The notes: generated by a model not told the origin, from the sequence alone. Counted from the stretch's first letter, positions 46,784 through 59,797 are shown. The stretch: 64,000 bases of DNA from Mycolicibacter sp. MU0083 (GCF_963378075.1 NZ_OY726394.1:1426001-1490000), one strand, 5' to 3'. A program made the numbers and translations.

Positions 46784-49700
46784 CACCGTCGACCGGGCAA
46801 GCGACGCGAACGAGCTGCGGCTGGAACTGCTGCGTCGCCGCCTTGCCGAACGCGGGCTGGCCGCTACATCTCCCGATGCGGACCAGGTGTCCGCATCGGC
46901 CACGATGAGCGACGGGCAGCGTCGGATGTGGTTCGTACAGGCCATGGACCCGGAGGGCACCGTCGCCAATATCTCGGTCTCCTATCGGCTGACCGGCCCG
47001 CTGGACGCCGCCCGGTTGGAAGCCGCGCTGGCCGCGGTCGCCGCCCGCCACCCGATGCTGCGCACCGTCTATGCCGTCGACGATGCGGGCGAACCCCACC
47101 CGCAGCTCGGGGACGTTACGCCGGCCTTCGCCTGGCACGACCTGACCGACCTGCCCGAACAGGCCCGAGAACTGCGGCTTGAGGTGTTGGCGCAGCGTGA
47201 GTTCGCCACCCCGTTCCGGTTGGACGCCGACGCCCCGCTGCGGCTCACCCTGGTCCGGGTCGGTGCAGACGAGCACGTCCTGCTGCTGGTGGCCCACCAC
47301 ATCGCGTGGGACGACGACTCGTGGGCGGTCTTCTTCGCCGACCTCACCGCGGCCTATCAGGACGTCGCGAGTTTCGCCGAGCGCCCAACCGTGACCGCAA
47401 CCATCGCCACCACAGACGCCGACCACAGTGCCGACCTGACGTACTGGCGCACACTGCTGGCCGAACCGCCGGACCCGCTGGAGTTGCCCGGGGCACGCGG
47501 GTCAGCGGTCCCGCGCACCCTCCGCTCCGGGTTGTGTACCCGCGCGCTGTCCATCGAGATGATGGACGGGATCGCCGAACTGGCGCGGAGCAACGGCGCC
47601 ACGCCCTACATGGTGATCGCCGCCGCATTGTCCGCACTGATCCACCGCTACACCGCCACGGACGATTTCCTGATCGCCTCACCGGTGCTCAACCGCACCC
47701 CCGGCTCCGAGGGGGCGATCGGCTACTTCGGCAACACCGTCGTACTGCGGGCCCGGGTCGACGCCGCCGAGAAGTTCACCGATCTGCTGGCACGCACCCG
47801 TGACACCGCGCTCGGCGCGTTCGAGCACCAGGGCATCAACCTCGACCGCGTGGTGCGCGAACTCAACCCGGATCGCCGCCACGGGGGAGTCGAACGTCTC
47901 ACTCGGCTCAGCTTCGGACTCCGGGGAGCGAACTGGGACGCCTTCCGGCCGGACGGAATCACCTGCGCCCGAGCCGATTACCGTGGCAAGATCGCCCAGC
48001 TTCCGCTCGGCATCATGGTCGAGGCCGGTACCGACGGAGCGCTGATCGAAGCCGAATATCTGCATGACGTGCTCGACGAGACACTGGTGGACCAGTTACT
48101 GCGGCACCTGGTTCAGTTGCTGACCGCCGCGGTGGCACAACCCGAATCGGCGGTCGGCGAACTGGACATGCTCGGCGAAGACGACCGGGCATGGTTGGAC
48201 ACGGTCTCCCGCGGACCGCTGTTCACCCCGCCGGCCGAGGCACCGGCCACGCTGGGTGCGCTGGTGGCCGACCGGGCGGCGGTGACCCCGGACGCCATCG
48301 CGGTCGTCGACGACGACGGCCGTTACAGCTACGCCGAGGTCAACGCGCGCGCGAACCGGATCGCCCACCACCTGATCGCAGCCGGGATCGGCACCGAGGA
48401 CAAGGTGGCGGTGCTGTTCGGGCGCTCGTTGGATCTGGTGGTCACCGCACTGGGCATCGCCAAAGCCGGCGCGGCCTACGTTCCCATCGACCCCGAATAT
48501 CCGCCGGACCGCATCGAGTTCATCCTCGGTGACGCCCGGCCGTCGCTGGTGCTGCACGAACCGCTGACCGCCGACGACGTGGCCGGCCGGCCCGACACCG
48601 ACCCGACCGACGCCGACCGGATCCGGCCACTGCGTCCGGAGAATCTGGCCTACCTGATCTACACCTCGGGCTCGACCGGGCTGCCCAAGGGCGTGGAGGT
48701 CTCCCACGCCCCGATCACCGAATACCTGCTCTGGTTCGGCGGCGAATACGGCATCGATGACACCGATGTACTGCTGCAGGTCGCCTCACCGAGCTTCGAC
48801 GTGTCGATCGGCGAACTGTTCGGCACCCTGGGCAACGGTGCCCGCCTGGTGATCCCGCGCCCCGACGGACTGCGTGACATCGGCTACCTCACCGACCTGC
48901 TGCAGCGCGAAGGCGTCACCGCCATGCACTTCGTGCCGTCGCTGCTGGGCCTGTTCCTGTCACTGCCCGGGGTGAACCAGTGGCGCACCCTGCGGCGTAT
49001 CCCGATCGGCGGCGAACCGCTTCCCGGCGAGCTCGCCGATAAGTTCCACGCCACCTTCGACGCACTGCTGCACAACTTCTACGGCCCCACCGAAACCGTG
49101 GTCAACTCGTCGCGCTACAAGGTGGAAGGCCCTCAGGGGAACCGGATCGTGCCGATCGGCAGCCCCAACATCAACACCACCATCTGGTTGCTCGACGACG
49201 CGTTGCAGCCGGTCCCGGTCGGGGTGATCGGCGAGATCTACATCGGCGGAACACATGTCGCCCGCGGATACTTCGACCGTCCGGGCCTGACCGCGGAACG
49301 CTTCGTCGCCGACCCGTGGACGCCCGGCCAACGGCTGTACCGCACCGGCGACCTGGCCCGCCGCAACGCCGCCGGGGATCTGGAGTTCATCGGCCGCGCC
49401 GACGACCAGGTCAAGGTCCGTGGTTTCCGGATCGAACTCGGCGAGGTCGCCTCGGCCATCTCGGTGGACCCCAGCGTCGGCCAGTGCGTCGTGGTGGTCT
49501 CCGACCTGCCCGGGCTGGGCCGCAGCCTGGTCGCCTACCTGACCCCGGCGGGGCCGGGCGCTGCCGAGGACACCGTCGAGGTGCCCCGGATTCGGGCCCG
49601 AGTGGCCGCCGCCCTGCCGGAGTACATGGCACCGGCGGCCTATGTGGTGGTCGACGACATTCCGATCACCGCCCACGGCAAGATCGACCGGGCCGCGCTG

Positions 49701-52700
49701 CCCGAACCGCAGCCGATCGAGGCCACCCCCTACCGGGAACCGCAGACCGAGACCGAACACCTGGTGGCGGAACTGTTTGCGCAACTGCTCTCGCGCGATC
49801 AGGTCGGCGCCGACGACTCCTTCTTCGAACTCGGCGGGCACTCGCTGTTGGCCACCAAACTGGTCGCCGCGATCCGCGCCCGCTGCGAGGTCGAGATCGG
49901 TATCCGCGAGATCTTCGAGGCCAGCACGGTGGCCCGGTTGGCCGCCGCGATCGACCGGGCGCCCGCCGCGCGCGACGGCGTGGCCGCGGCGGGTCGTCCA
50001 CCACTCGTTGCTGTGTCCCGCTCGGGACAACAGCGGGTATCGGCCTCGCAGCTGCGCACCTGGTTCGCCTATCGGCTGGATCCGGATGCCACCGGAGACA
50101 ACATCCCGCTGTCGGCGCGGCTCACCGGACCCTGCGACACCGCCGCCCTGATCGCGGCGCTGGGCGACGTGGTGGCCCGCCACGATGTTCTGCGCACCAC
50201 GTTCGGTGAGATCGACGGTGTGCCCCACCAGGTGATCAACGCCCCGGCGGCGATACCGGTCACCGAATTGCACTGCCCGGAAACCGATCCGGTGAAGGTG
50301 GCGGAGTGGACCAAGGCCCGGCTCGACGAGCAGCGCGCCATCGCGTTCGACCTGGAACACGACTGGCCGATCCGTCCGGCCCTGCTGCACCTGCCCGGTG
50401 ACGAGCGGGTGCTGTCGCTGGTGGTGCACCATATCGCCGCCGACCACTGGTCGGTCGAGGTGATCTTCACCGACCTGCTGATCGCCTACCGGTCGCGGAC
50501 CGCCGGTTCCGCGCCGGCCTGGGAACCGCCGGCCCTGCAGTACGCCGACTTCGCGCACTGGCAGGGGGAGTTGCTGCGCGACGAATCCGGGCTGATCGAA
50601 GCGCAGCGCCGGTACTGGATCGAGCAGTTGGCCGGCCTGGCCGACGACACCGGCCCGCGGCCGGACTTCCCGCGCCCGGCCACCGCCAACGGGTCCGGCG
50701 ACTCGGTCGCGTTCACCGTTCCGCCGCAGGTACGGGCCGGACTGGCCGCTCTCGCCCGCGACACCGGCGCCACCGAGTTCATGGTGGTGCAATCCGCGGT
50801 CGCGGTCCTGCTGCACCTGGCCGGCAGCGGCGACGACATCCCACTGGGTGTGCCGATCGCCGGACGCACCGACAACGCCCTGGACAACCTGGTCGGGTTC
50901 TTCGTCAACATCGTGGTGCTGCGAAACCGGTTGGCGGGCAACCCGACCCTGCGTGACGTGGTGACCCGGGCACGGGAGACCGCACTGGGTGCCTACGCGC
51001 ACGCCGACCTGCCCTTCGATCGGCTGGTGGAAGCCCTCAACCCGGTCCGGACCCTGTCGCGCAACCCGCTGTTCCAGGTGGTGGTCCACGTCCGCGAAGC
51101 CGCCGACGTCACCCACGTCATCGAGACCGGGCCCGGCGGAGACCTGGTGTTCCGCACCGTGATGCCGACGTTCGACATCGCCCACGCCGACCTGTCGGTG
51201 AACCTGTTCACCACCGCGGGCGACGGCGAGGATGCCGGCTACGACGGGCATCTGATCTACCGCACCGATCTGTACGAACGCGCCACCGTGGCACGGCTGG
51301 CCGACTGGCTGGGCCGGGTGCTGGCCGCCATGGCCGCAGACCCGGGCCGGACGCTGCGCGAGATCAGCCTCGTCGACGACGACCAGCGCGCCCTCATCCT
51401 CGACCGGTGGAGTCGCGGCGTCGACATCCCCGCCGACGACCCGCGCACCATCGCCGACGTGTTGGCGCCCAGCCGGACCTACGACGGTGTGGCGGTGCGC
51501 TGTGCCGGTGCCGAACTGTCCTACCCGCAACTGCACCGACGCTCCGACCGGCTGGCCGAACTGCTGATCGCGGCGGGCGTGCAGCCCGGCACCCTGGTGG
51601 GTCTGTCGGTGCGCCGCGACCTGGACCTGCCGGTGGCGCTGGTCGGGATCATGAAGGCCGGCGCCGGCTACTTCCCGCTGGACCCGAGCTATCCGCGGCA
51701 GCGCCTGGAATTCATGATCGACGACGTCGCACCGAAGGTGATCCTGGTCAGTACCGGCACCCGCGAGGCGATTCCGGCACCGGACGGCGTCACACACGTA
51801 TGCCTGGACGATCCGGCCGTGCAGGCCGAGCTCGCGAAAGAGCCGACCGGCGTGGATCTTCCGGTGCCGCATCCGGAAGACCCGATGTATCTGGTGTTCA
51901 CCTCCGGTTCCACCGGTGTCCCCAAGGGCGTGCTGGGCACCCATCGGTCGATGAGTGCACGGCTGAACTGGCAGATCGCGCACTACCCGGTGGACGGCGC
52001 GGACATCCGGCTGGCCCAGTCGTCGATGACGTTCCTCGAGGGCGGCATGGAGATGCTGGCCGGGCTGGCCGCCGGGGCGACGCTGATCCTGGCCGACGAC
52101 GACGAGTTCCGCGACCCCGAAGCGCTGGCCCGACTGATCGTCGATGAGCGGGTGGCGCAGGTGACCGCGGTGGCCAGCCTGATCTCGGTGCTGGCCGAAT
52201 CGGACGACACCCTGCGCGGCCTGCGCCGCCTGGTGTGCAGCGGCGAGCCCGTCTCCGCCGATCTGCTCGCCCGACTGGGCGAGGCACTGGACCCGAGCGC
52301 CCAGCTGCTCAACAACTTCGGCGCCACCGAGACTTCCGGTGCGGCGGTGCGCGGCGAGTTGTCGCCGCCCACCCCCAAACTCGGCCGTCCCACCCCCGGA
52401 TCGCAGGCCTACCTGCTCGACGACGCACTGCAACCGGTGCCGCCCGGGGTGGTCGGCGAGGTCTACTACGCCGGGCCGCAGATCGTCCGCGGCTACTGGA
52501 AGCGCCCGGAACTGACCGCGACCCGGTTCGTGGCCAACCCCTTCGCAGAACCGGGGTGCACCGGCTCCCGGCTGTACCGCAGCGGCGATCGGGCGAGGTG
52601 GACCGCCGACGGGGTGCTCGAGTTCGTCGGCCGCACCGACCACCAGGTCAAGGTGCGCGGCTTCCGGGTCGAGCTGGCCGAAGTGGAGGCCGCCCTGCGC

Positions 52701-53306
52701 GGAGCGCCCGGTGTGGCGGCCGCCGCGGCCCGGACCTGGGAGCAGCGGGGCGTCACCACACTCGCCGGCTACCTGGTGCCGGCCGGCCCGGTCGCCGATG
52801 CGGCGGAGTTCATCGCCTCGGTCCGTGCGGCGGTGGCCGCGACGCTGCCCGGCTACATGGTCCCGTCGTCGTTGACGGTGCTGGAGACCATGCCGCTCAC
52901 CGACTCCGGGAAATTGAACCGGCCCGCGCTGCCGGCGCCGGCGGTGGCCACCCGCGGTCAGTCCGACCCGCCCGTCACGGCCACCGAACGTGCCCTGGCC
53001 GGAATCGTCGCCGACCTGCTCGGGGTCGAGGCGGTCGGGCGCAGCGACGGCTTCTTCGAACTCGGCGGCGACAGCATCCTGTCGGTACAGCTGGCGGCCC
53101 GGGCCCGCGCGGCCGGCCTCGACGTGGACCCGCGGATGATCTTCGAGCACCCGACGTTGGCCGAACTGGCCGCCGCCGTCGACCGGCGGGCCGCCGCGGG
53201 CGACACCACCGAGCCGGCGGACACGGCGTACGCCCCGATGAGCGTCTCGGGCCTGAGCAGCGACGCGCTGGCCGACCTGACGGCGTCCTGGGGTGATTCA
53301 CCGTGA
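46776..53306 (+). CDS. mbtE: Dimodular mycobactin NRPS MbtE (C-A-PCP-C-A-PCP)
   Basis: 2176 residues. C1 (about 45-460): [11 protein letters not shown]1 (about 490-960): [20 protein letters not shown]; pocket read D-V-G-H-P-G-F-V-N. PCP1: Ser1023 in [11 protein letters not shown]2 (about 1090-1520): [11 protein letters not shown]2 (about 1560-2010): [10 protein letters not shown], but TFLEGGMEM puts Leu1754 where the amino-group-binding Asp is expected and NNFGATE is degenerate. PCP2: Ser2100 in [10 protein letters not shown]. MbtE of M. tuberculosis is about 1680 residues by memory, so this one seems larger. Lysine activation by one module is inferred from the pathway; the second module's substrate is unknown. 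Confidence 0.9.
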   Translation: MTDTVDRASDANELRLELLRRRLAERGLAATSPDADQVSASATMSDGQRRMWFVQAMDPEGTVANISVSYRLTGPLDAARLEAALAAVAARHPMLRTVYAVDDAGEPHPQLGDVTPAFAWHDLTDLPEQARELRLEVLAQREFATPFRLDADAPLRLTLVRVGADEHVLLLVAHHIAWDDDSWAVFFADLTAAYQDVASFAERPTVTATIATTDADHSADLTYWRTLLAEPPDPLELPGARGSAVPRTLRSGLCTRALSIEMMDGIAELARSNGATPYMVIAAALSALIHRYTATDDFLIASPVLNRTPGSEGAIGYFGNTVVLRARVDAAEKFTDLLARTRDTALGAFEHQGINLDRVVRELNPDRRHGGVERLTRLSFGLRGANWDAFRPDGITCARADYRGKIAQLPLGIMVEAGTDGALIEAEYLHDVLDETLVDQLLRHLVQLLTAAVAQPESAVGELDMLGEDDRAWLDTVSRGPLFTPPAEAPATLGALVADRAAVTPDAIAVVDDDGRYSYAEVNARANRIAHHLIAAGIGTEDKVAVLFGRSLDLVVTALGIAKAGAAYVPIDPEYPPDRIEFILGDARPSLVLHEPLTADDVAGRPDTDPTDADRIRPLRPENLAYLIYTSGSTGLPKGVEVSHAPITEYLLWFGGEYGIDDTDVLLQVASPSFDVSIGELFGTLGNGARLVIPRPDGLRDIGYLTDLLQREGVTAMHFVPSLLGLFLSLPGVNQWRTLRRIPIGGEPLPGELADKFHATFDALLHNFYGPTETVVNSSRYKVEGPQGNRIVPIGSPNINTTIWLLDDALQPVPVGVIGEIYIGGTHVARGYFDRPGLTAERFVADPWTPGQRLYRTGDLARRNAAGDLEFIGRADDQVKVRGFRIELGEVASAISVDPSVGQCVVVVSDLPGLGRSLVAYLTPAGPGAAEDTVEVPRIRARVAAALPEYMAPAAYVVVDDIPITAHGKIDRAALPEPQPIEATPYREPQTETEHLVAELFAQLLSRDQVGADDSFFELGGHSLLATKLVAAIRARCEVEIGIREIFEASTVARLAAAIDRAPAARDGVAAAGRPPLVAVSRSGQQRVSASQLRTWFAYRLDPDATGDNIPLSARLTGPCDTAALIAALGDVVARHDVLRTTFGEIDGVPHQVINAPAAIPVTELHCPETDPVKVAEWTKARLDEQRAIAFDLEHDWPIRPALLHLPGDERVLSLVVHHIAADHWSVEVIFTDLLIAYRSRTAGSAPAWEPPALQYADFAHWQGELLRDESGLIEAQRRYWIEQLAGLADDTGPRPDFPRPATANGSGDSVAFTVPPQVRAGLAALARDTGATEFMVVQSAVAVLLHLAGSGDDIPLGVPIAGRTDNALDNLVGFFVNIVVLRNRLAGNPTLRDVVTRARETALGAYAHADLPFDRLVEALNPVRTLSRNPLFQVVVHVREAADVTHVIETGPGGDLVFRTVMPTFDIAHADLSVNLFTTAGDGEDAGYDGHLIYRTDLYERATVARLADWLGRVLAAMAADPGRTLREISLVDDDQRALILDRWSRGVDIPADDPRTIADVLAPSRTYDGVAVRCAGAELSYPQLHRRSDRLAELLIAAGVQPGTLVGLSVRRDLDLPVALVGIMKAGAGYFPLDPSYPRQRLEFMIDDVAPKVILVSTGTREAIPAPDGVTHVCLDDPAVQAELAKEPTGVDLPVPHPEDPMYLVFTSGSTGVPKGVLGTHRSMSARLNWQIAHYPVDGADIRLAQSSMTFLEGGMEMLAGLAAGATLILADDDEFRDPEALARLIVDERVAQVTAVASLISVLAESDDTLRGLRRLVCSGEPVSADLLARLGEALDPSAQLLNNFGATETSGAAVRGELSPPTPKLGRPTPGSQAYLLDDALQPVPPGVVGEVYYAGPQIVRGYWKRPELTATRFVANPFAEPGCTGSRLYRSGDRARWTADGVLEFVGRTDHQVKVRGFRVELAEVEAALRGAPGVAAAAARTWEQRGVTTLAGYLVPAGPVADAAEFIASVRAAVAATLPGYMVPSSLTVLETMPLTDSGKLNRPALPAPAVATRGQSDPPVTATERALAGIVADLLGVEAVGRSDGFFELGGDSILSVQLAARARAAGLDVDPRMIFEHPTLAELAAAVDRRAAAGDTTEPADTAYAPMSVSGLSSDALADLTASWGDSP

Positions 53307-56300
53307 CCGAGACCTCGCAACGGCCCGCCGCGGCGATCGAGGACGTCCTGGCGCTCTCGCCGCTGCAGCAGGGCCTGTTCTCGCTGGCCAAACTGGCCAC
53401 CGACGACGGCGCCGCCGACGGCGACGGGCTGGACATCTACACCGTGCAGTTCGTCATCGACATCGTCGGCGCCGTCGACACCGCCCTGCTGCGACGCAGT
53501 GCCGAGGCGATGCTGGCCCGGCACGCCAACCTGCGGGCGTCGTTCTGGGACGTCGACCTGCCGCACCCGGTGCAGATCGTGCCGGTCACGGCCGTACTGC
53601 CGTGGCGGGAGGTCACGGCCGCGCCGGCGGACTACGAGGAGATCGCGCACACCGAACGCACCACGAACTTCGATCTCGCCCGCGGGCCGCTGCTGCGCTT
53701 CGTGCTGGTTCAGTCCGGCCCCGAGCAGTATCGGTTGATCCTCACCGTGCATCACCTGCTGCTCGACGGATGGTCGATGGCGGTGTTCTTCGACGAGATG
53801 GTGGCCATCTACCGGGCCGGGGGTGCCGACCCGCTGCCGCCGCCCCGCCCGTACCGCGACTACATCGGCTGGCTGGCCGGCCAGGACACCGCGGACGCCC
53901 TCGCCCAGTGGCGTCGCTATCTGGAACCGCTGAGCGCCCCGACCATCCTGGCCGGCGGCGAACGGGCCGCGGTGGGCGGCGCCGTGCCGCAGGTCCACGA
54001 GGTGGCGCTGGACTCCGATGCGACCACACGGCTGACCGAGTGGACGCGCAGCCACGGGCTAACGCTGAACACCGTGCTGCAGTTCGCCTGGGCGCTACTG
54101 CTCAGCCGGCTCACCGACCGGACCGACGTGGGGTTCGGTGCGGTGGTATCGGGCCGCCCGCAGCAGCTCACCGGCGTCGAAACCATGGTCGGGCTGTTCA
54201 TCAACACGGTGCCGGTGGCCGCGACCCTCACCCCGGGTACCGGTGTGGTCGCCGGGTGTCAGGCGCTGCAGCGCGATACCGCGGCGATGCGTGACCTGGG
54301 CTACCTGAGCCTGTCTGCGCTACAGCGCGCCAGCACCAATGCGGTGTTCGACACCCTGATGGTGTTCGAGAACGCCCCGATCGGCTCGGCATCGGCCGGT
54401 GTCACCACCGCCGACGGGGTGCGCTTCATCCCGGTCACCGTGGAAAGCCTCACGCACTACCCGCTGACCCTGGTGAGCTATCCACCCCGCGACGGCCGGC
54501 TCACCGTACTGCTCGAAGCCCTACCGGATGCGTTGGGGGAACTCTCCATTCCCGATCTGGGACAGCGTCTCCTGCAGGTGCTGCGGCAACTCAGCGACCC
54601 GGCCCGGCCCCGGATCGCGGACCTCGACGTGCTGCTGCCCGCCGAACGGGCCCGCATCACCGAACCGGCACCGCCGCCGGCGACGACGGTGCCCGCACTG
54701 TTCGCCGCCGCGGTCGCCGCCCACCCGGACCGCCCGGCGCTCACCGGCGAGGACCGCAGCCTGACCTACGCCGAACTGGCCGCCGAAACCGGACGGCTGG
54801 CGCGGGCGCTGCGCGGGCGGGGGATCGGCGCGGAAGACCTCGTCGCCATCGCGCTGCCGCGCTCGCTGGACTCCGTCATCGCGATACTCGCGGTGCTGCA
54901 GTCCGGAGCGGCGTATGTCCCGATCGACATCACCCTGCCCGCGGCACGCATCGACTCGATTCTGCGCCAAGCAGATCCAGCGCTGAACCTGACCGTCGAA
55001 CTGCTGGCCGAACTGCGCGCCGAGGTCGCCGAGGTCGCCGAGCAGGGGCCGCCGGCGGTCGCGATACATCCCGACTCGGCCGCCTACGTCATCTTCACCT
55101 CCGGTTCGACCGGGGAGCCCAAGGGTGTCGTCGGCACCCACCGGGCGTTGGCCTCCTACTTCGCCGACCACCGGCAGCGGATGTACGACCCGGCGGTGGC
55201 GCGGCTGGGCCGCGCCCTGCGCGTCGCGCACGCCTGGTCGTTGAGCTTCGACGCGAGTTGGCAGCCGCTGGTCGGTCTGCTGGGCGGGCAGTGCGTGCAC
55301 CTGTTCTCCGCCGAGGAGATGCGGGACGCCGACGCGATCATCGACGGCATCCGCCGGCACCGACTCGACATGATCGACACCTCGCCGTCGATGTTCAGCC
55401 AACTGTTCGACGCCGGCCTGCTCGACGCCGGATCCGACCACCGGCTCAGCGTGCTGGCGCTCGGTGGCGAAGCCATCGCTCCGCACACCTGGGCGCGGCT
55501 GCGCAGTGCACCGGCGACCGCGGTGCACAACTGTTACGGGCCCACCGAGACAACGGTGGAGGCCGTCGTCGCCGCGGTCTCGGACACCGATGTCCCGATG
55601 ATCGGGGAAGCGGTGCGCGGCATGAGCGCCCACGTGCTGGACTCCCGACTGCGCGAGGTACCCGACGGCGTGGCCGGTGAGCTGTATCTGGCCGGGGCGC
55701 AGGTCACCCGCGGCTACCTGGGGCGCACCGGAGCGACCGCGGCCCGCTACGTCGCCGACCCGTTCCGCTGCGGTGGCCGGATGTACCGCACCGGGGATCT
55801 GGTCCGCCGCCGCGGCGACGGCCGACTGGTGTATCTGGGCCGCGCCGACGACCAGGTCAAGGTGCGCGGCTATCGGGTCGAGATCGCCGAGGTCGAGACG
55901 GCGCTGGCGGCGGCGACCGGGGTGACCGCGGCCGCGGTGCTGCCCGTGCAGGCACCGACCGGAACCCGGCTGGCGGGTTTCGTCACCGGTTCCGGGGTCG
56001 ACACCGCCCGGGTACGGGCCGAGATCGGTGCCCGGCTGCCGGCCTATCTGATCCCGGCCCGGATCACCGCGGTGGATTCGATGCCGTTGACCCCCAACGG
56101 AAAGCTGGATTCCGAGGCGTTGCTGGCAATGGCGGGACCGTTCGCCGACGGTGGGGCCGAAGCAGCCACCGACACCGAACGGACACTGGTGCAGGCGCTG
56201 GCCGAAGTGCTCGACGGTGCTACTCCCGGAGTGGAGACGGACCTGCGGGAACTGGGGTTGGACAGCATCGTCGCACTGTCGATGGTGCGCGCCGCCCGTC

Positions 56301-57673
56301 GGCACGGATTGCCGTTGCGTCCACGGACGGTATTGAGCTGCAACACGATCCGTGACATAGCTGCCGCGCTGGACAGCGAAGCCGACGAATCGGTGCAGCA
56401 CGGCGACCCGGCCGCCGACGTCGGGCCGATCCCGTTGCTGCCGGCCGGCCGCTGGCTCTACCAGCACGGCAGCCCGCGCAGGTTGGGGCAGGTCGAGGCG
56501 GTCCGCCTGCCCGACGACATCGAGCCGCAGCGGTTGCGTGACGCGCTGGCCTCGATCGTCGCCGCGCACCCGGTGCTGCACGCCCGGCTCGACCGGGCCG
56601 AGCTCACCCTGCACCCGACCGAGCCCGGCGACATCCTGACCGAGGTCGCCGTCACGGAGGTCGACCGGACCGCGGTCACCGAACACGGCGTCCGCCTGCT
56701 GGAGAGCCTGGATCCGCAGGCCGGCGTCATGCTGCGCGCAGTGTGGCTGCGCCCGTCCGGCGAGGCCGGCGTCCTGCTGCTCGGTGGGCACGTGCTGGCG
56801 CTGGATCCGGTGTCGTGGCAGGTGATCCTGGGTGAGCTGCACGCCGCGCTGGCCGGGGCGGAGCCGCTGCCCGAACGCAGCGGTTACCGGCGCTGGGCGA
56901 CCGCGTTGACCCGGCGCGCGCAGACCCTGGACACCGAAGCGTTCTGGACCGCGCAACTCGCCGGCGACGACCCCCGGCTGGGGGCCCGCCGGGTCCGACC
57001 GGACACCGACCGTGCCGGCGATCTCACGGTCGCGGTGCACGTCGCCGACCCGGCTCTCACCACCGCACTGCTGGCCGCACAGGTCCCGATGCACGATGTG
57101 CTGGTGGCGGCGGCGGCGCGGATGATCACGGCCTGGCGCGGCCGGCGCGGGCAGGCCGCAGCGGAGCCGCTGCTGGCGTTGGAGACCCACGGGCGTGCCG
57201 AAGACCTCGTGACCGGAGTGGACGCCGCCGACATCGCCGGGCTGTTGACCGCGATCTATCCGCTGCGGGTGGCTCGGGCCGACGCGGCCGGGGTGGCGCG
57301 GGCGGTGGCGGAGATCCCCGGCGGGGGAATCGATTACGGCCTGCTGGCCTACCTTCGGGCCGATACCGCAGAACGGCTGGCCGGCTATCCGGGGCCGCAG
57401 CTGCTGCTGAATTATCTGGGCCGTGTCGACCGCACCGCCGACGGCCCGGCCCTGGCGCCCGACCTGATCGCCGGGTTGCCGTCGGTGCCCGAACCCGACC
57501 AAGCCGTGCGTCATGAACTGGGCATCTTCGCCGCGGTGGCCGACCTGGGTGCGGGACCGGCGTTGATGACACAGTGGCGCACGCTGCCCGATATTCTCGA
57601 CGACGCCGAGATCAGCGAACTGCAGACCCTGTTCACCGACAGTCTGGGCGAGTTGGCGGAGGAGCTGCGATGA
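53303..57673 (+). CDS. mbtF: Mycobactin NRPS MbtF (C-A-PCP-E-like)
   Basis: 1456 residues. C (about 10-440): [11 protein letters not shown] (about 460-930): [21 protein letters not shown]; pocket read D-A-Q-D-A-G-C-V-E, resembling lysine-type codes. PCP: Ser988 in [10 protein letters not shown]. The last 400 residues are epimerization-domain-like ([20 protein letters not shown]), but the HHxxxD core reads [11 protein letters not shown], with the first His lost. It adds the terminal lysine, which later forms the seven-membered cobactin lactam. Overlaps mbtE and mbtG by four bases each. Confidence 0.93.
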   Translation: MTETSQRPAAAIEDVLALSPLQQGLFSLAKLATDDGAADGDGLDIYTVQFVIDIVGAVDTALLRRSAEAMLARHANLRASFWDVDLPHPVQIVPVTAVLPWREVTAAPADYEEIAHTERTTNFDLARGPLLRFVLVQSGPEQYRLILTVHHLLLDGWSMAVFFDEMVAIYRAGGADPLPPPRPYRDYIGWLAGQDTADALAQWRRYLEPLSAPTILAGGERAAVGGAVPQVHEVALDSDATTRLTEWTRSHGLTLNTVLQFAWALLLSRLTDRTDVGFGAVVSGRPQQLTGVETMVGLFINTVPVAATLTPGTGVVAGCQALQRDTAAMRDLGYLSLSALQRASTNAVFDTLMVFENAPIGSASAGVTTADGVRFIPVTVESLTHYPLTLVSYPPRDGRLTVLLEALPDALGELSIPDLGQRLLQVLRQLSDPARPRIADLDVLLPAERARITEPAPPPATTVPALFAAAVAAHPDRPALTGEDRSLTYAELAAETGRLARALRGRGIGAEDLVAIALPRSLDSVIAILAVLQSGAAYVPIDITLPAARIDSILRQADPALNLTVELLAELRAEVAEVAEQGPPAVAIHPDSAAYVIFTSGSTGEPKGVVGTHRALASYFADHRQRMYDPAVARLGRALRVAHAWSLSFDASWQPLVGLLGGQCVHLFSAEEMRDADAIIDGIRRHRLDMIDTSPSMFSQLFDAGLLDAGSDHRLSVLALGGEAIAPHTWARLRSAPATAVHNCYGPTETTVEAVVAAVSDTDVPMIGEAVRGMSAHVLDSRLREVPDGVAGELYLAGAQVTRGYLGRTGATAARYVADPFRCGGRMYRTGDLVRRRGDGRLVYLGRADDQVKVRGYRVEIAEVETALAAATGVTAAAVLPVQAPTGTRLAGFVTGSGVDTARVRAEIGARLPAYLIPARITAVDSMPLTPNGKLDSEALLAMAGPFADGGAEAATDTERTLVQALAEVLDGATPGVETDLRELGLDSIVALSMVRAARRHGLPLRPRTVLSCNTIRDIAAALDSEADESVQHGDPAADVGPIPLLPAGRWLYQHGSPRRLGQVEAVRLPDDIEPQRLRDALASIVAAHPVLHARLDRAELTLHPTEPGDILTEVAVTEVDRTAVTEHGVRLLESLDPQAGVMLRAVWLRPSGEAGVLLLGGHVLALDPVSWQVILGELHAALAGAEPLPERSGYRRWATALTRRAQTLDTEAFWTAQLAGDDPRLGARRVRPDTDRAGDLTVAVHVADPALTTALLAAQVPMHDVLVAAAARMITAWRGRRGQAAAEPLLALETHGRAEDLVTGVDAADIAGLLTAIYPLRVARADAAGVARAVAEIPGGGIDYGLLAYLRADTAERLAGYPGPQLLLNYLGRVDRTADGPALAPDLIAGLPSVPEPDQAVRHELGIFAAVADLGAGPALMTQWRTLPDILDDAEISELQTLFTDSLGELAEELR

Positions 57674-58968
57674 GCACACTTGCGGTGGTGGGAGCCGGCG
57701 CCAAGGCGGTCGCGGTGGCGGCGAAGGCCGCGGTGCTGCGCGACATGGGGGTCGCCGCACCCGAGGTGTTCGCCGTCGAACGTACCGAGGTGGCCGCCAA
57801 CTGGCGGGCCTCGGGCGGCTGGACCGACGGCGCGCACCGGCTGGGCACCAGCCCGGAGAAGGACGTCGGATTCCCGTACCGCTCGGCGCTGGTACCGGGC
57901 CGCAACGCCGAACTCGACGAACGCATGACGCGCTACGGCTGGCAGTCCTACCTGATCGCCACCGGGCAGTTCGCCGAGTGGGTGGACCGCGGCCGGCCGG
58001 CGCCGACCCATCTGCGCTGGAGCCAATACCTGCGCTGGGTGGCCGAGGCGGTGCGGCTCAACGTGATTCCCGGTGAGGTGGAACGACTCGGCGTCGACGG
58101 CGCCGGCTGGGTGCTGCGGACCCGCGAGACCGAGGTCGCCGCCGACGCCGTGATGATCACCGGGCCCGGCCAGGCCGAGAAGTCGATCCTGCCCGGCAAT
58201 CCGCTGGTGTTGTCCATCGCTCAGTTCTGGCACCGGGCCGCGGCGGATCGGATCACCGCGGAACGGGTGGCCGTCATCGGCGGCGGTGAGACCGCCGCAT
58301 CGATGCTCAACGAACTGTTCCGGCATCGGGTTTCGACCATCACCGTCATCTCCCCGCAGGTCACCCTGTTCACCCGGGGGGAGGGCTTCTTCGAGAACAC
58401 ATTGTTCTCCGACCCCATCGACTGGACGGCGCTCACCCTGGCCGAACGACGCGACGCGCTGGCCCGCACCGACCGCGGGGTGTTCTCGGCGCGGGTGCAG
58501 GATGCGCTGCTGGCCGACGACCGGATTCGGCACCTGCGCGGCCGGGTGGCCCACGCGGTGGCCCGCGACGGGCGGATCCGGCTGACGTTGAGCACCAACC
58601 GCGGCGGCGAGAACTTCGAGACCGTCCACGGCTTCGATCTGGTCATCGACGGTTCCGGCGCCGACCCGCTGTGGTTTGTGAACCTGTTCGGCCAGGACAC
58701 CCTCGACCTGCTGGAGCTGGGACTGGGCGGGCCGCTGACCGGGGACCGGCTGGCCGAAGCGATCGGCCACGACCTGGCGGTCACCGGGGTGGCCCCGAAA
58801 CTGTTCCTACCCAATCTGGCCGGGCTGACCCAGGGCCCGGGATTCCCCAATCTGAGCTGTCTGGGGCTGTTGTCCGATCGCGTGCTGGGCGCCCATCTCG
58901 CCCGCACCCGAGCGACGTCCGCCACGTTACCGATACCGAGGAGATCCGATGAGCACCAATCCCTTTGA
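57670..58968 (+). CDS. mbtG: Lysine N6-monooxygenase MbtG
   Basis: 432 residues. FAD site [15 protein letters not shown] at the N-terminus; NADPH site [16 protein letters not shown] (about 199-214); [15 protein letters not shown] resembles the substrate region of N-hydroxylating monooxygenases. It hydroxylates the lysine side-chain nitrogens of mycobactin, completing the two hydroxamates. ATG overlaps the mbtF stop, and the 3' end overlaps mbtH by 20 bases. Confidence 0.95.
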   Translation: MSTLAVVGAGAKAVAVAAKAAVLRDMGVAAPEVFAVERTEVAANWRASGGWTDGAHRLGTSPEKDVGFPYRSALVPGRNAELDERMTRYGWQSYLIATGQFAEWVDRGRPAPTHLRWSQYLRWVAEAVRLNVIPGEVERLGVDGAGWVLRTRETEVAADAVMITGPGQAEKSILPGNPLVLSIAQFWHRAAADRITAERVAVIGGGETAASMLNELFRHRVSTITVISPQVTLFTRGEGFFENTLFSDPIDWTALTLAERRDALARTDRGVFSARVQDALLADDRIRHLRGRVAHAVARDGRIRLTLSTNRGGENFETVHGFDLVIDGSGADPLWFVNLFGQDTLDLLELGLGGPLTGDRLAEAIGHDLAVTGVAPKLFLPNLAGLTQGPGFPNLSCLGLLSDRVLGAHLARTRATSATLPIPRRSDEHQSL

Positions 58969-59179
58969 CGACGAGAACGGCAGCTTCTACGTGCTGGTCA
59001 ACGACGAGGAGCAGTACAGTCTGTGGCCGACCTTCACCGACGTGCCCGCGGGCTGGCGGGTGGTCTACGGAGGCGAGCAGGGCGCTGCGCGGGCGGCCTG
59101 CCTGGAGTACGTCGAGCAGCACTGGAACGATCTGCGGCCGAAGAGTCTTCGTGATGCCATGGCGGCCGAACAGGCCTAG
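58949..59179 (+). CDS. mbtH: MbtH, adenylation-domain activator
   Basis: 76 residues with the MbtH-family signature: [33 protein letters not shown], then the C-terminal WNDLRPKSL. MbtH proteins bind NRPS adenylation domains and are needed for their folding or activity, here MbtB, MbtE and MbtF. GAGGAGAT precedes the ATG. Last gene of the mbtT-H operon. Confidence 0.97.
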   Translation: MSTNPFDDENGSFYVLVNDEEQYSLWPTFTDVPAGWRVVYGGEQGAARAACLEYVEQHWNDLRPKSLRDAMAAEQA

Positions 59180-59299
59180 CCCGACGGTGTCGACGACGTC
59201 GGGCAGGCCGGTCCCGACGCCGGCTGCGTCGATGCCACGTACCCTTCAGCTGAAGACCCCTAACGGTCGGCGAACGAGGCAACGTGGAAAGGCGTGGTT

Positions 59300-59797
59300 A
59301 TGTCCGTGAAACTGTTCACCGTCGGTATCGGCCTGGCAGCCATGATGGCCGTGCCGGGCGTAGCAGTCGCTGAAACGCCGAGCGGTCCGCCGTTGACGGT
59401 GTTTCACGCGCCGCACCCGCAGGACCCGCCGCCGGCGGCGAACCTGCCGAACCCGGAGCAGCTCACCGGCATCCTGGACAACCTGACCGACCCGCGGGTA
59501 TCCGCGGAGGTGAAGAGCAGCCTGGTGGCGGGCGGCCTGGAACGGCATCAGACCGACCTGTTGGACCGCGGGCTCCGCAAACTGGACAAGCACCACGGAC
59601 TGCCGCTGACGTTCACCGCGGCCAACATCACCTCCACCGGGCCCGACACGGTCGATGCGGACATCACCGTCAACGGGCCCACGTTGCCGGCCGCCATCAC
59701 CAAACCCGTGGAATTCACCGACCAGGACGGCTGGATGCTGTCGCGGAACGGGGCCGACCAGTTGCTGGACGAGATCACCGGCCGGGTGTTCAGCTAA
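59300..59797 (+). CDS. cfp2: Low-molecular-weight secreted antigen MTB12/CFP-2
   Basis: 165 residues. Signal peptide MSVKLFTVGIGLAAMMAV with cleavage near AVAE. The mature domain has the MTB12 pattern, with PNPEQLTGILDNLTDP and a DADITVNGP strand pair, an NTF2-like secreted fold. GGAAAGG at 59286-59292 lies seven bases before ATG 59300, so the in-frame GTG at 59294 is rejected. In M. tuberculosis cfp2 (Rv2376c) also follows mbtH. Function unknown; a major culture-filtrate antigen. Confidence 0.88.
   Translation: MSVKLFTVGIGLAAMMAVPGVAVAETPSGPPLTVFHAPHPQDPPPAANLPNPEQLTGILDNLTDPRVSAEVKSSLVAGGLERHQTDLLDRGLRKLDKHHGLPLTFTAANITSTGPDTVDADITVNGPTLPAAITKPVEFTDQDGWMLSRNGADQLLDEITGRVFS

Noticed and set aside
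48960..53150. 1396-residue open frame on the minus strand
   Set aside because: It is a high-GC shadow of mbtE; composition is low-complexity Gly/Arg/Val/Asp with no domain motif, and the plus strand has a full NRPS.
54521..57760. 1079-residue open frame on the minus strand
   Set aside because: Antisense shadow of mbtF with no recognisable motifs.
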